NCBI RefSeq assembly: GCF_964259225.1 | Contig: NZ_CAXVKN010000054.1 | Strand: one strand, 5' to 3' | Length of the DNA stretch: 17,077 nt | Origin: Catenibacterium mitsuoka_A | GTDB lineage: Bacteria > Bacillota_I > Bacilli_A > Erysipelotrichales > Coprobacillaceae | Shown: positions 1 through 6,907 of the stretch, in pieces | Position numbering within the stretch: position 1 is the stretch's first letter | How the letters are laid out: every line of letters begins with the position of its first letter | Made by a program: the position numbers and the translations under genes | Notes under the pieces: generated by a model | Told to the model about the DNA's origin: nothing | The model's input: only the letters and a program-made list of their open reading frames with translations | Databases searched by the model: none

Positions 1-4
1 ACGG

Positions 5-42
5 CAAGTTGATATTGTCCCAATTGGGACAATATCAACTTG
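5..42. repeat. Perfect 38-bp palindrome without spacer
   Basis: Bases 5-23 are exactly the reverse complement of 24-42, with the centre at AATT and every pair matching. There is no following T-run on either strand within view, so it does not look like a standard intrinsic terminator. A degenerate direct copy of the right arm follows at about 49-63. It lies about 60 bp upstream of the hemolysin III promoter and could be an operator, or the end of an upstream unit outside the window. Confidence 0.85.
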
Positions 43-77
43 GATACATTGAGACATTATCACATTGGAATCAGATA

Positions 78-102
78 ACATCTAGACTTTGAAACTAGAT
101 GT
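78..102. repeat. 8-bp inverted repeat just upstream of the hemolysin III promoter
   Basis: The arms ACATCTAG (78-85) and CTAGATGT (95-102) are separated by 9 nt. The right arm ends 2 nt before the predicted -35 box at 104, a position where an activator or repressor could bind. No known regulator motif is recognised. Confidence 0.5.
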
Positions 103-103
103 A

Positions 104-132
104 TTGACATTAAATAATAGATATGTTAAACT
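104..132 (+). promoter_or_regulatory. Promoter of the hemolysin III-like gene
   Basis: The -35 box TTGACA (104-109) is perfect. After 17 nt comes the -10 TAAACT (127-132), preceded by TGT, which makes it an extended -10. Transcription would begin near 139, so the leader before the ATG at 155 is very short. This rules out translation from the in-frame TTG at 89. Confidence 0.7.
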
Positions 133-154
133 TGCTGTACAAGAGGTGATTGAT

Positions 155-829
155 ATGAAACGTACAAAGTTAGATGACCGTTTACTTCCTGATTATACAC
201 GTGGTGAAGAAATATTTAATATGGTGACTCATATAGTAGGGGCTGCATTTGGTATTGTAGCACTAGTATTATGTATTATATTTTCATGTTTACATCATAA
301 TGGATATGGTTTAGCATCTGGTATCGTTTATGGTGTCTCTATGATACTCTTATATACAATGAGTTCTATTTATCATGGTTTATCTCCTAATTTAAAGGCA
401 AAGAAAGTATTCCAAATTATGGATCATTGCAGCATCTTTGTATTGATTGCAGGAACCTACACACCAGTACTTTTATGTTCAGTTAGACAGGCAGATCCAT
501 TCTGGGCATGGGTATTATTTGGTATTGTATGGGCAGTCACTATTTTAGGGATTACATTAAATGCCTATGATATCGAGAAGTTTGCGAAGTTCTCTATGGC
601 CTGTTATTTAGTTCTAGGCTGGTGTATTGTCTTTAAGTTTAATTTACTTCCTGGTACTATTGGAATGAATGGTATCTATTTGTTAGTTGCTGGAGGTGTG
701 GCATATACAATCGGTACAATCTTCTATGGATTACAAGAAAAGATCCATTATATGCACTGTATCTGGCATCTATGGATCTTACTTGGTAGTGTTCTACACT
801 TTCTATGCATCATCTTATATTGCATGTAA
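155..829 (+). CDS. Hemolysin III family / PAQR-like 7-TM membrane protein
   Basis: This 224-residue polytopic membrane protein belongs to the hemolysin III (YqfA/YplQ, PAQR) family. The family's conserved residues are visible: an N-terminal EEIFNMVTH segment, SSIYHG, DHCSIFVLIAGTYTP, and the C-terminal HCIWHLW with a further His in SVLHF. These His and Asp residues are thought to bind a metal in PAQR proteins. About seven hydrophobic segments span most of the length. The ATG at 155 is chosen over an in-frame TTG at 89 because AGAGGTGA (142-149) sits 5 nt upstream and the promoter lies between the two. The gene is monocistronic, with its own terminator. The family name comes from a Bacillus cereus cytolysin, but most members have no proven haemolytic role, so the function in this cell is unknown. 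Confidence 0.9.
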   Translation: MKRTKLDDRLLPDYTRGEEIFNMVTHIVGAAFGIVALVLCIIFSCLHHNGYGLASGIVYGVSMILLYTMSSIYHGLSPNLKAKKVFQIMDHCSIFVLIAGTYTPVLLCSVRQADPFWAWVLFGIVWAVTILGITLNAYDIEKFAKFSMACYLVLGWCIVFKFNLLPGTIGMNGIYLLVAGGVAYTIGTIFYGLQEKIHYMHCIWHLWILLGSVLHFLCIILYCM

Positions 830-853
830 CAGGCTTACGCCTGTTTTTCTTTT
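828..853 (+). terminator. Intrinsic terminator of the hemolysin III-like gene
   Basis: A 7-bp stem AACAGGC/GCCTGTT (828-834, 839-845) with loop TTAC is followed by a T-rich tract. It starts within the stop codon. Confidence 0.85.
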
Positions 854-869
854 ATATCTTTTAAAGACA

Positions 870-878
870 TGCTATAAT
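870..878 (+). promoter_or_regulatory. Extended -10 promoter of the lspA operon
   Basis: TGC followed by a perfect TATAAT (873-878) lies 22 nt before the lspA ATG. No good -35 is seen at the usual distance, so the TG extension probably compensates. The ribosome site GAGGAAAGG (883-891) follows directly. Confidence 0.6.
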
Positions 879-899
879 CGTTGAGGAAAGGATGATTAA

Positions 900-1406
900 A
901 TGAAAAAAATAAATTTTAAATACGGTTTCTTATACTTGATCACATTTATTATTGTATTAGGTGGCGATTTAGTAACGAAACTTGTAGTCAACGAATCAAT
1001 GCAGTTAGGCCAGAGCTATCAGGTCATTAAAAACTTTTTTTATTTCACTTATATTCATAATACAGGTGCCGCATGGGGTATGCTTTCAGGGCATTTCTTT
1101 ATGTTCTATGCAATTTCTATTATTGCTGGTATTATGCTTATTTATTATTTCATCAAAAGTGATAAATCCCAGGTCTTATTAAGATTTGGAATTGTGCTTA
1201 TATTTAGTGGTATGCTAGGAAATCTATATGATCGTGTTGTTTTTCATTATGTAAGAGACTTTTTAGATTTCTTTGTATTTGGTTATGATTTTCCTATTTT
1301 CAATATTGCCGATATGGGTGTTGTAATAGGTGTTTTATTAATCATCTTAGATTTAGGAATTGGAGAATATAAACAATGGAAATACAATCAATTACACCAG
1401 AATTAG
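900..1406 (+). CDS. lspA: Lipoprotein signal peptidase (signal peptidase II)
   Basis: This membrane aspartyl protease removes signal peptides from prolipoproteins after the lipobox Cys has been diacylglyceryl-modified. At 168 residues it is normal for the family, with four hydrophobic segments. The signatures are clear: NTGAAWG (54-60), GNLYDR, RDFLDF carrying the first catalytic Asp (D120), and FNIADMGVVIG carrying the second (D138). The start follows a good Shine-Dalgarno sequence (AAAGGA, 887-892). Its 3' end overlaps the next gene by 31 nt, and lspA followed by an RluD-type synthase is the arrangement in many Firmicutes. A likely client is encoded here too: the lipoprotein at 10636. Confidence 0.97.
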   Translation: MKKINFKYGFLYLITFIIVLGGDLVTKLVVNESMQLGQSYQVIKNFFYFTYIHNTGAAWGMLSGHFFMFYAISIIAGIMLIYYFIKSDKSQVLLRFGIVLIFSGMLGNLYDRVVFHYVRDFLDFFVFGYDFPIFNIADMGVVIGVLLIILDLGIGEYKQWKYNQLHQN

Positions 1407-2296
1407 AAGAAAAAGGCTTGCGTTTAGATAAAGTGATCTTAAATCATATGCCTGATCGTTCACGTACTGAGATTCAGAAATGGATTAAAGCAGGACAGGT
1501 TATCGTTAATGATAATGTTGAAAAAGCCAACTATAAGGTAGAAGAAGAGGATATCATCCAGGTCACTTTACCAGATCCTCAAAGTACTGAAATTAATCCT
1601 GAAAATATCCCATTAGATATTGTTTATGAAGATGAAGATGTGATTGTCGTCAATAAACCTACAGGTATGATTGTTCATCCATCAGCAGGTATTTATTCAG
1701 GAACACTTGTGAATGCATTACTCTATCATTGCCATGATTTATCAGCAATAAATGGTATTACACGTCCTGGTATTGTACATCGTATTGATAAGGAAACAAG
1801 TGGTTTATTAATGGTCGCAAAAAATGACAATGCCCATCGTTCATTATCTAAACAGTTAGAAGAACATTCAGTTGTACGTCGTTATGTAGCACTCGTTCAT
1901 GGTGTTATTAATCATAACGTAGGTCGTATTGAAGCACCTATTGGACGTGATAGCAAAGATCGTAAGAAGATGGCTGTCACTAGTAAGAATGCCAAGGATG
2001 CAATCACTAACTTTAAAGTATTAGAACGTTATGATGATATGACACTTATTGAATGTCGTCTAGAAACAGGTAGAACACATCAGATCCGTGTTCATATGCA
2101 ATATATTGGTCATCCAGTTTATGGTGATCCTCAATATGGCTTTAGAAATGATGATAACACACATGGACAGTATCTACATGCTAAAGTATTAGGTTTTGTT
2201 CATCCTAGAACCAATGAACATATGTATTTTGAAGCACCTTTACCTGATTTCTTTGAAGAAAAGATCAAAGAACTAGGAGGAGAATACAATGGATAA
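1376..2296 (+). CDS. RluD-type 23S rRNA pseudouridine synthase (YlyB-like)
   Basis: This 306-residue RluA/RluD-family enzyme isomerises uridine to pseudouridine in RNA, most likely in 23S rRNA. An N-terminal S4 RNA-binding domain (about 12-70, starting GLRLDKVI) precedes the synthase domain. The catalytic Asp is D138 in HRIDKETSG, and the late motif GRTHQIRVHM is intact. The ATG at 1376 lies inside lspA, 31 nt before its stop, with GGAG (1362-1365) 10 nt upstream, so translation is probably coupled. The 3' end overlaps the deaminase by 8 nt. The exact target uridines cannot be read from sequence. RluD subfamily is more likely than RluA because of the S4 domain and the lspA context. Confidence 0.94.
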   Translation: MEIQSITPELEEKGLRLDKVILNHMPDRSRTEIQKWIKAGQVIVNDNVEKANYKVEEEDIIQVTLPDPQSTEINPENIPLDIVYEDEDVIVVNKPTGMIVHPSAGIYSGTLVNALLYHCHDLSAINGITRPGIVHRIDKETSGLLMVAKNDNAHRSLSKQLEEHSVVRRYVALVHGVINHNVGRIEAPIGRDSKDRKKMAVTSKNAKDAITNFKVLERYDDMTLIECRLETGRTHQIRVHMQYIGHPVYGDPQYGFRNDDNTHGQYLHAKVLGFVHPRTNEHMYFEAPLPDFFEEKIKELGGEYNG

Positions 2297-2768
2297 GCAG
2301 ATCATTACATGGGATCAGTATTTCATGGGAGTGGCTAAACTCTCTGCTTATCGTTCTAAAGATCCTAATACGCAGGTAGGCGCTTGTATAGTAAACAGCG
2401 ATAATCGTATAGTAGGGGTAGGATACAATGGTCTTCCAAGAGGATGTGAAGATGATAAGTTCCCTTGGACTGTAAGAGAAGGTGCTTTATATGATACAAA
2501 GTATCCTTATGTTGTACATGCCGAATTAAACGCAATACTCAACTCTACTCAGAAGTTGCAGGGTTGTCGTATCTATGTTTCTTTATTCCCATGTCATGAA
2601 TGTACAAAAGCAATCATTCAGAGTGGTATTAAAGAAATTGTCTATGAAGATGAAAAATACAAAGGAACAGAAAGTGATAGAGCAGCTAAACGTATGTTAG
2701 ATGTGGCTGGTGTTTCTTATCGTAAAGTTCCCGCATTTGAAATAGAAATAAAAAAAGAGAATCAATAA
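2289..2768 (+). CDS. dCMP deaminase (ComEB-like)
   Basis: This zinc-dependent enzyme of the cytidine/deoxycytidylate deaminase family converts dCMP to dUMP, feeding thymidylate synthesis. The HAE motif gives zinc ligand H77 and proton-shuttle E79, and PCHEC gives zinc ligands C102 and C105. The N-terminal segment DPNTQVGACIV and the insert GLPRGCEDD are typical of dCMP deaminases rather than cytidine deaminases. At 159 residues it is of usual size. A strong AGGAGGAG lies just before the ATG, and the gene overlaps the pseudouridine synthase gene by 8 nt as the last gene of the operon. Its last codons also encode a hairpin that probably terminates the converging rnhC transcript. Confidence 0.95.
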   Translation: MDKQIITWDQYFMGVAKLSAYRSKDPNTQVGACIVNSDNRIVGVGYNGLPRGCEDDKFPWTVREGALYDTKYPYVVHAELNAILNSTQKLQGCRIYVSLFPCHECTKAIIQSGIKEIVYEDEKYKGTESDRAAKRMLDVAGVSYRKVPAFEIEIKKENQ

Positions 2769-2777
2769 TGATTCTCT
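2750..2777 (-). terminator. Minus-strand terminator for rnhC, inside the deaminase 3' end
   Basis: A 9-bp stem AGAGAATCA/TGATTCTCT (2756-2764, 2769-2777) is followed on the minus strand by a T-run, seen as seven A at 2750-2756 on the plus strand. The plus-strand side has no T-run. The deaminase stop codon lies in the loop. Confidence 0.75.
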
Positions 2778-2785
2778 AGATGAAG

Positions 2786-2811
2786 AAGAAGGCCTATAGG
2801 CCTTCTTTTAA
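2786..2811 (+). terminator. Plus-strand terminator of the lspA operon
   Basis: A 9-bp stem AAGAAGGCC/GGCCTTCTT (2786-2794, 2799-2807) with loop TATA is followed by TTTAATTT. The stop codon of the converging rnhC lies in the stem-loop (2794-2796). Confidence 0.85.
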
Positions 2812-3711
2812 TTTCTTTAATGCTCCCTTAACTCTCTTCATATTAGTGAAATTCAACTTACATACCTTTGTAAGAATCTTATCACCATACTTGTGCGCAA
2901 GTTTAACAGCCACGATTTCGGCATTAGTGCCAGCCCCTCTAGCAAGGTTCATCTTTAAACTCTTTGTCATACTAGCAAAATATTGTAGATATGCATAACG
3001 AGAAATGATTTCTGCAGCTAATACTGCTAAATACTGTTCATCAGCATTGGTTTCAAAAATCATATCTTTTACGACAATAACTTCACTCTTTAAATAATTA
3101 TAATAAGTCTTAGGTGAAACGAATTGATCAATAACTTTAAATTCAACACTCTTCTTCACTTTCTGAAGAACATTCACAACAGCCTGATTAAAAAGACGTG
3201 CACGAATGTTAGCCTGGTTGATTCCACTATCAATCATCTTATTATAATGTGAGTTATCTAGTACTAGTAGTGATGAAATGAGATGTCCTTTTAATAGTTT
3301 AGCGTAATTGATAATTTCCTGATTAGACAAATCATCAATATTATCAATATGCAGGTTTTTAATGATCTCAAGTGCTTCATCATCGGCATAGCATGCAACG
3401 ACACAAAGCGGCCCAAGAAAATCAGCAGATCCTGTTTCTGCAGCACCAATATGTGGATGCATACATAAGTGATCTGAATTCTTTTCCTGCTCAATCTTTT
3501 TTGCTAAACTTCTAGACCAATGCTTTGCTTCATGCACCGCATTCTGTCCTAAAAAGCTTGCTTCATAATTCGATGTCACTTCGATGTCACAGCCAATAGC
3601 ATGAGCTTTTAAAAGAAGGTTCTCGCTTTCGAATGGAACCATCTGACTGTCATAAAACTTCTTCATCTTGTTTAAAATGTTTTCATTAATCAAAAATTTA
3701 ATTGGCTCCAC
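2794..3711 (-). CDS. rnhC: Ribonuclease HIII, first catalytic Asp replaced by Ala
   Basis: RNase HIII cleaves the RNA strand of RNA/DNA hybrids. This protein has the family layout: an N-terminal TBP-like substrate-binding region (about 1-80), then an RNase H fold with LDNSHYNKM, IDQFVSPKTYY (D195), AAEIISRYAYL and RGAGTN. The usual opening motif is GSDEVGTGDYFGP; here it reads GAAETGSADFLGP, so the first catalytic Asp is Ala (A91) while the Glu (E92) is kept. The frame is otherwise intact. The chosen start is GTG at 3711, with GAGGTGA 5 nt upstream, giving 305 residues. A GTG at 3720 is possible but would lie within that ribosome site. The gene is divergent from cvpA and converges on the deaminase. 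Family assignment is firm; activity is doubtful. Confidence 0.88.
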   Translation of the reverse strand: MEPIKFLINENILNKMKKFYDSQMVPFESENLLLKAHAIGCDIEVTSNYEASFLGQNAVHEAKHWSRSLAKKIEQEKNSDHLCMHPHIGAAETGSADFLGPLCVVACYADDEALEIIKNLHIDNIDDLSNQEIINYAKLLKGHLISSLLVLDNSHYNKMIDSGINQANIRARLFNQAVVNVLQKVKKSVEFKVIDQFVSPKTYYNYLKSEVIVVKDMIFETNADEQYLAVLAAEIISRYAYLQYFASMTKSLKMNLARGAGTNAEIVAVKLAHKYGDKILTKVCKLNFTNMKRVKGALKKLKEGL

Positions 3712-3755
3712 TATATTCACCTCACATGTTTTATTTTATCATAAATTTCATTTTT

Positions 3756-3784
3756 TTGACAGTATAAATTTCATTTGTTATAAT
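3756..3784 (+). promoter_or_regulatory. Consensus promoter of the cvpA-mutS2-uvrC operon
   Basis: TTGACA (3756-3761), a 17-nt spacer ending in TGT, then TATAAT (3779-3784): a full-consensus housekeeping promoter with extended -10. The start of transcription would be near 3791, followed by AAGGAGGT (3802-3809). Confidence 0.9.
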
Positions 3785-3816
3785 TAAGAACCGACAACGT
3801 CAAGGAGGTAAGTGTT

Positions 3817-4605
3817 ATGAGTTTTCTTGATTTGATTCTTATCGCTTTTTTGTTATATATGTTTTTTAGTGGATATTCCAAAGGTTTTTTCTCTACATTA
3901 TATGATTTAGTAAGCTTTATGATCATGATGCTTTTTATTTATTTTAATGTAGAAACTATATCTTCTATTATCCAGATTTATAAGCCTGTAAATGATCCTT
4001 TATCACAATTAGGTGGTTCAGTTATAAATATGTTGATAGTCTTTATTATTATGTTTGTTGTTCTAGAAGTGATCCGCAGACTCATAGGCGTTCTTATTAA
4101 ACCTTTAGTCAATCAATTGACTGATCATTTTGCACTCACTGCTTTTGTCAATCATTTATTAGGTGCGTTGATTCACGCATTAAAGGGTGTATTTATCTCC
4201 TTTATGGTTATGATAATGGTTATTATTCCCTTCTTTGGACCTGATATCTTAACTAATTCTAAAATTGGACATTTAATCATAGAAGATGTACCAATTATCT
4301 CACAAAAAGCAATCAATGAAGCAAGTGCTTATGGAAGCTTATTAAAAGGACAGCATACACTTCAACTAGAAGATCAAGATATACTAAAGAAGATGATTAT
4401 CGCGAATAATCATGCTTATGATCATGGAATACTAGATGAGCATGATGCAACACAGTTTGTCTATACACAACTAGGCCCTGCTTTAATGAAACAGCAGGTC
4501 ATTATACCTCATGAAGAAAAACTTCAATTTATCTCTTTATTAAATAAAACACCTTATACAGACACAGAAAAGAATACGATATTAAATAATATAGGAAGTG
4601 AATAA
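3817..4605 (+). CDS. CvpA family membrane protein (YshB-like)
   Basis: This 262-residue integral membrane protein belongs to the CvpA family, named for colicin V production, whose biochemical role is poorly defined. The N-terminus FLDLILIAFLLYMFFSGYSKGFF is typical: short helices broken by a Gly-rich G(Y/F)xKG turn. About four hydrophobic segments fill residues 1-150, including LGGSVINMLIVFII and KGVFISFMVMIMVII. The last 100 or so residues are hydrophilic and make this protein longer than Bacillus YshB (about 177 residues). It has a strong AAGGAGGT 7 nt before the ATG. The position next to rnhC and directly before mutS2 matches the conserved Bacillus neighbourhood and supports the call. It ends 1 nt before the mutS2 start. 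Confidence 0.85.
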   Translation: MSFLDLILIAFLLYMFFSGYSKGFFSTLYDLVSFMIMMLFIYFNVETISSIIQIYKPVNDPLSQLGGSVINMLIVFIIMFVVLEVIRRLIGVLIKPLVNQLTDHFALTAFVNHLLGALIHALKGVFISFMVMIMVIIPFFGPDILTNSKIGHLIIEDVPIISQKAINEASAYGSLLKGQHTLQLEDQDILKKMIIANNHAYDHGILDEHDATQFVYTQLGPALMKQQVIIPHEEKLQFISLLNKTPYTDTEKNTILNNIGSE

Positions 4606-4606
4606 A

Positions 4607-6907
4607 ATGTTAGATAGTTATAAAGTCTTAGAATTTCCAAGAATTCTAAATAGTATTGCTGGCAGCTGCCGTACAGAGATTGCGAAAAAGAAAGTATTAC
4701 AATTAGAAATGTATGATAATCTGGCTGATTTAAATGAAGAACAGAATCGTTTAGAGGAAGTCATGACTATTCATCGTATTATGGGCACTTTACCTCTTGC
4801 ACCACTTCATGATATCAGTGCATATCTTGCAAAAGCGAAGATGGATGGTATTTTAGCACCTGAAGAGCTTATGGCTATTGATCATATGTTAGAAAATATC
4901 TTTCAGGTAACTTCTTACTTTAATGCTTATGAAGGAGAAATTATTCTCTTAAGAGACTTAGTGGAAGGCTTAGAAGGGGATAATGGGTTACATATAGAAA
5001 TCAATAGATGCATTATGCCCGATAGCTCTATCAGTGATCATGCCAGTGAAACACTTTATCGTATTAGAAAAAGCATGCATGCATTAGAAGGACGTATTCG
5101 TCATTCTATGGAAGGGTATTTAAAGAGTGAAAAGAATTCATTAAGTATGGATACTCTCTCTAGCAAGAATGACCGTTTAGTTCTTGCAGTTAAAGCACCA
5201 CATAAGAATGAAATCAAAGGCTTAGTACATGCCACAAGTGCTTCTGGGCAGACATTCTTTATTGAACCAGAAAGTGTTGTTCTCATGAACAATGAACTTA
5301 ATGAATTAAAGAGTCAGGAACAGACTGAAATCAATAAAATCTTACAGAGCCTTACAAGACGTGTTAAGTATAACTATACAAGATTCTATTTTGATCAGGA
5401 GCTCATGTCTGAACTAGATTTTATTTTTGCGAAAGCACGTTTTGGCTGTGATTATGATTGCATTAAACCAGATATCAATGAATCAGGTATTCTTTCTTTA
5501 AAACAGGCTAGACACCCACTTATTGATCAAGAAAGAATTGTACCTAATGATATTATTATTGATGGTAAGATGTTGATGATTACTGGTTCTAATACCGGTG
5601 GTAAAACTGTTGCTTTAAAAACAGCTGGTTTACTTTCATTAATGGCTATTAGTGGTTTAGCCGTGCCAGCTATTTCAGCTTCTATTCCATTCTTTGATGC
5701 TATTTATACAGATATTGGTGATGAACAATCTATTGAGCAGTCTCTTTCTACTTATTCATCACATATGAAGAAGCTTATTTATATCTTAGAACATGCAACA
5801 TGTCGTTCTTTAATTCTTATTGATGAAATTGGCTCTGGTACAGATCCACAAGAAGGGGCATGTCTAGGAGAAGCTATTCTGGATACTTTATTAAGACGTG
5901 ACTGCCGTATTGTTGCATCTACCCACTATGGTGAACTTAAGAGCTATGGTCAGTCAAGAGATGATATTACTCTGGCATCTGTTGGATTTGATGTAGAAAC
6001 AATGCGTCCTACATATCGTTTAAAGCTTCATTCTATTGGTTCATCTTATGCCTTTGAGATTGCTGCTTCTTTAGGTCTTGATCATGAGATTATTGATCAA
6101 GCTTTACATAATAAAGAAGAACGTATGAGTGAAGCAGAAAAGTTAACTGAAAAACTGACTAAACAGAGTGCTGAATTAGATGAAAAAGAAGAAAGAATCA
6201 ATACATTACTTGCTGACAATGAAAAGCTTCATAATCGTTATGAACATCAGCTATCTGTTGCCACAAAACAAAAAGATCGTATTGTCGAAGAGGCACAGCA
6301 GGAAGCTAATAAGATGCTTGAAGAAGCTAAGAAAACAATTGATGAATTGACTAAAGATATTATGAATCAGGGTGCTTTAAAGCCTCATCAGGTGACTGCA
6401 GCAAAGCATGCATTAGATCAGCAGAAATATGAAAAGAAAGAAGTAGTCAAGGTACAGGATCATGTATTTAAAAAGGGTGATCATGTTAAACTTGATAAGA
6501 TGAATAGAGAAGGGGATGTCCTAGAAGTTAAGAAACATGAATTGCTTGTTGATTTAGGTGGTCTCCAGGCTCGTGTTAAGGATACTGATGTAACATTCAT
6601 GCATGGTGCTTCTAAGCCTCAGAAGGTTAAAAAAGCAGGCACAAGACAGCATATGAAGAAGACAGGACATTATGAAGTCAATGTCATTGGTATGCGTTAC
6701 GAAGAAGCGATGAATATTGTAGAAAAGTTCTTAGATGACGCTTTATTACTAGGTTATCCTTCAGTACGTATAGTTCATGGTATGGGTAAAGGTATTTTAC
6801 GTAATGGTATAAGAAAGAAGCTAGACCATTTATCATATGTCAAGGAATATCGTGATGGTGGACCAAATGAGGGTGGTTTAGGTGTAACGGTAGTTAGCTT
6901 TGAATAA
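4607..6907 (+). CDS. mutS2: MutS2 family ATPase with degenerate C-terminal Smr domain
   Basis: MutS2 is a MutS-like ATPase without the mismatch-recognition domain. It has been linked to suppression of recombination and, more recently, to rescue of collided ribosomes. This 766-residue protein has Walker A GSNTGGKT (327-334), Walker B LILIDEIGSGTDP (D406, E407) and the STHYGELK switch. A coiled segment (about 500-600) precedes a C-terminal Smr domain (about 688-766) with HGMGKG (724-729). The LDLRG motif expected at the Smr start is replaced by VNVIG, with Asn692 where Asp is usual. The ATG at 4607 is preferred over an in-frame GTG at 4598, because AGGAAGTGA (4593-4601), which contains that GTG, makes a good ribosome site for the ATG. 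It overlaps uvrC by 8 nt. Confidence 0.95.
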   Translation: MLDSYKVLEFPRILNSIAGSCRTEIAKKKVLQLEMYDNLADLNEEQNRLEEVMTIHRIMGTLPLAPLHDISAYLAKAKMDGILAPEELMAIDHMLENIFQVTSYFNAYEGEIILLRDLVEGLEGDNGLHIEINRCIMPDSSISDHASETLYRIRKSMHALEGRIRHSMEGYLKSEKNSLSMDTLSSKNDRLVLAVKAPHKNEIKGLVHATSASGQTFFIEPESVVLMNNELNELKSQEQTEINKILQSLTRRVKYNYTRFYFDQELMSELDFIFAKARFGCDYDCIKPDINESGILSLKQARHPLIDQERIVPNDIIIDGKMLMITGSNTGGKTVALKTAGLLSLMAISGLAVPAISASIPFFDAIYTDIGDEQSIEQSLSTYSSHMKKLIYILEHATCRSLILIDEIGSGTDPQEGACLGEAILDTLLRRDCRIVASTHYGELKSYGQSRDDITLASVGFDVETMRPTYRLKLHSIGSSYAFEIAASLGLDHEIIDQALHNKEERMSEAEKLTEKLTKQSAELDEKEERINTLLADNEKLHNRYEHQLSVATKQKDRIVEEAQQEANKMLEEAKKTIDELTKDIMNQGALKPHQVTAAKHALDQQKYEKKEVVKVQDHVFKKGDHVKLDKMNREGDVLEVKKHELLVDLGGLQARVKDTDVTFMHGASKPQKVKKAGTRQHMKKTGHYEVNVIGMRYEEAMNIVEKFLDDALLLGYPSVRIVHGMGKGILRNGIRKKLDHLSYVKEYRDGGPNEGGLGVTVVSFE

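Noticed and set aside
89..154. Possible N-terminal extension of the hemolysin III-like protein from a TTG at 89
   Set aside because: A good promoter (104-132) lies inside this stretch, and the ATG at 155 has a strong ribosome site and the family's normal N-terminus.
687..884. Open frame overlapping the end of the hemolysin III gene
   Set aside because: It is a frame shadow of a conserved gene and runs through the terminator; no ribosome site or recognisable protein.
2780..2998. Open frame on the plus strand opposite the rnhC 3' end
   Set aside because: Antisense to a conserved gene and starting within the terminator region; no independent support.
3720..3790. Minus-strand promoter for rnhC (TATGAT near 3740)
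   Set aside because: A TATGAT is present but no convincing -35 at a proper distance, so I do not list it as a feature.
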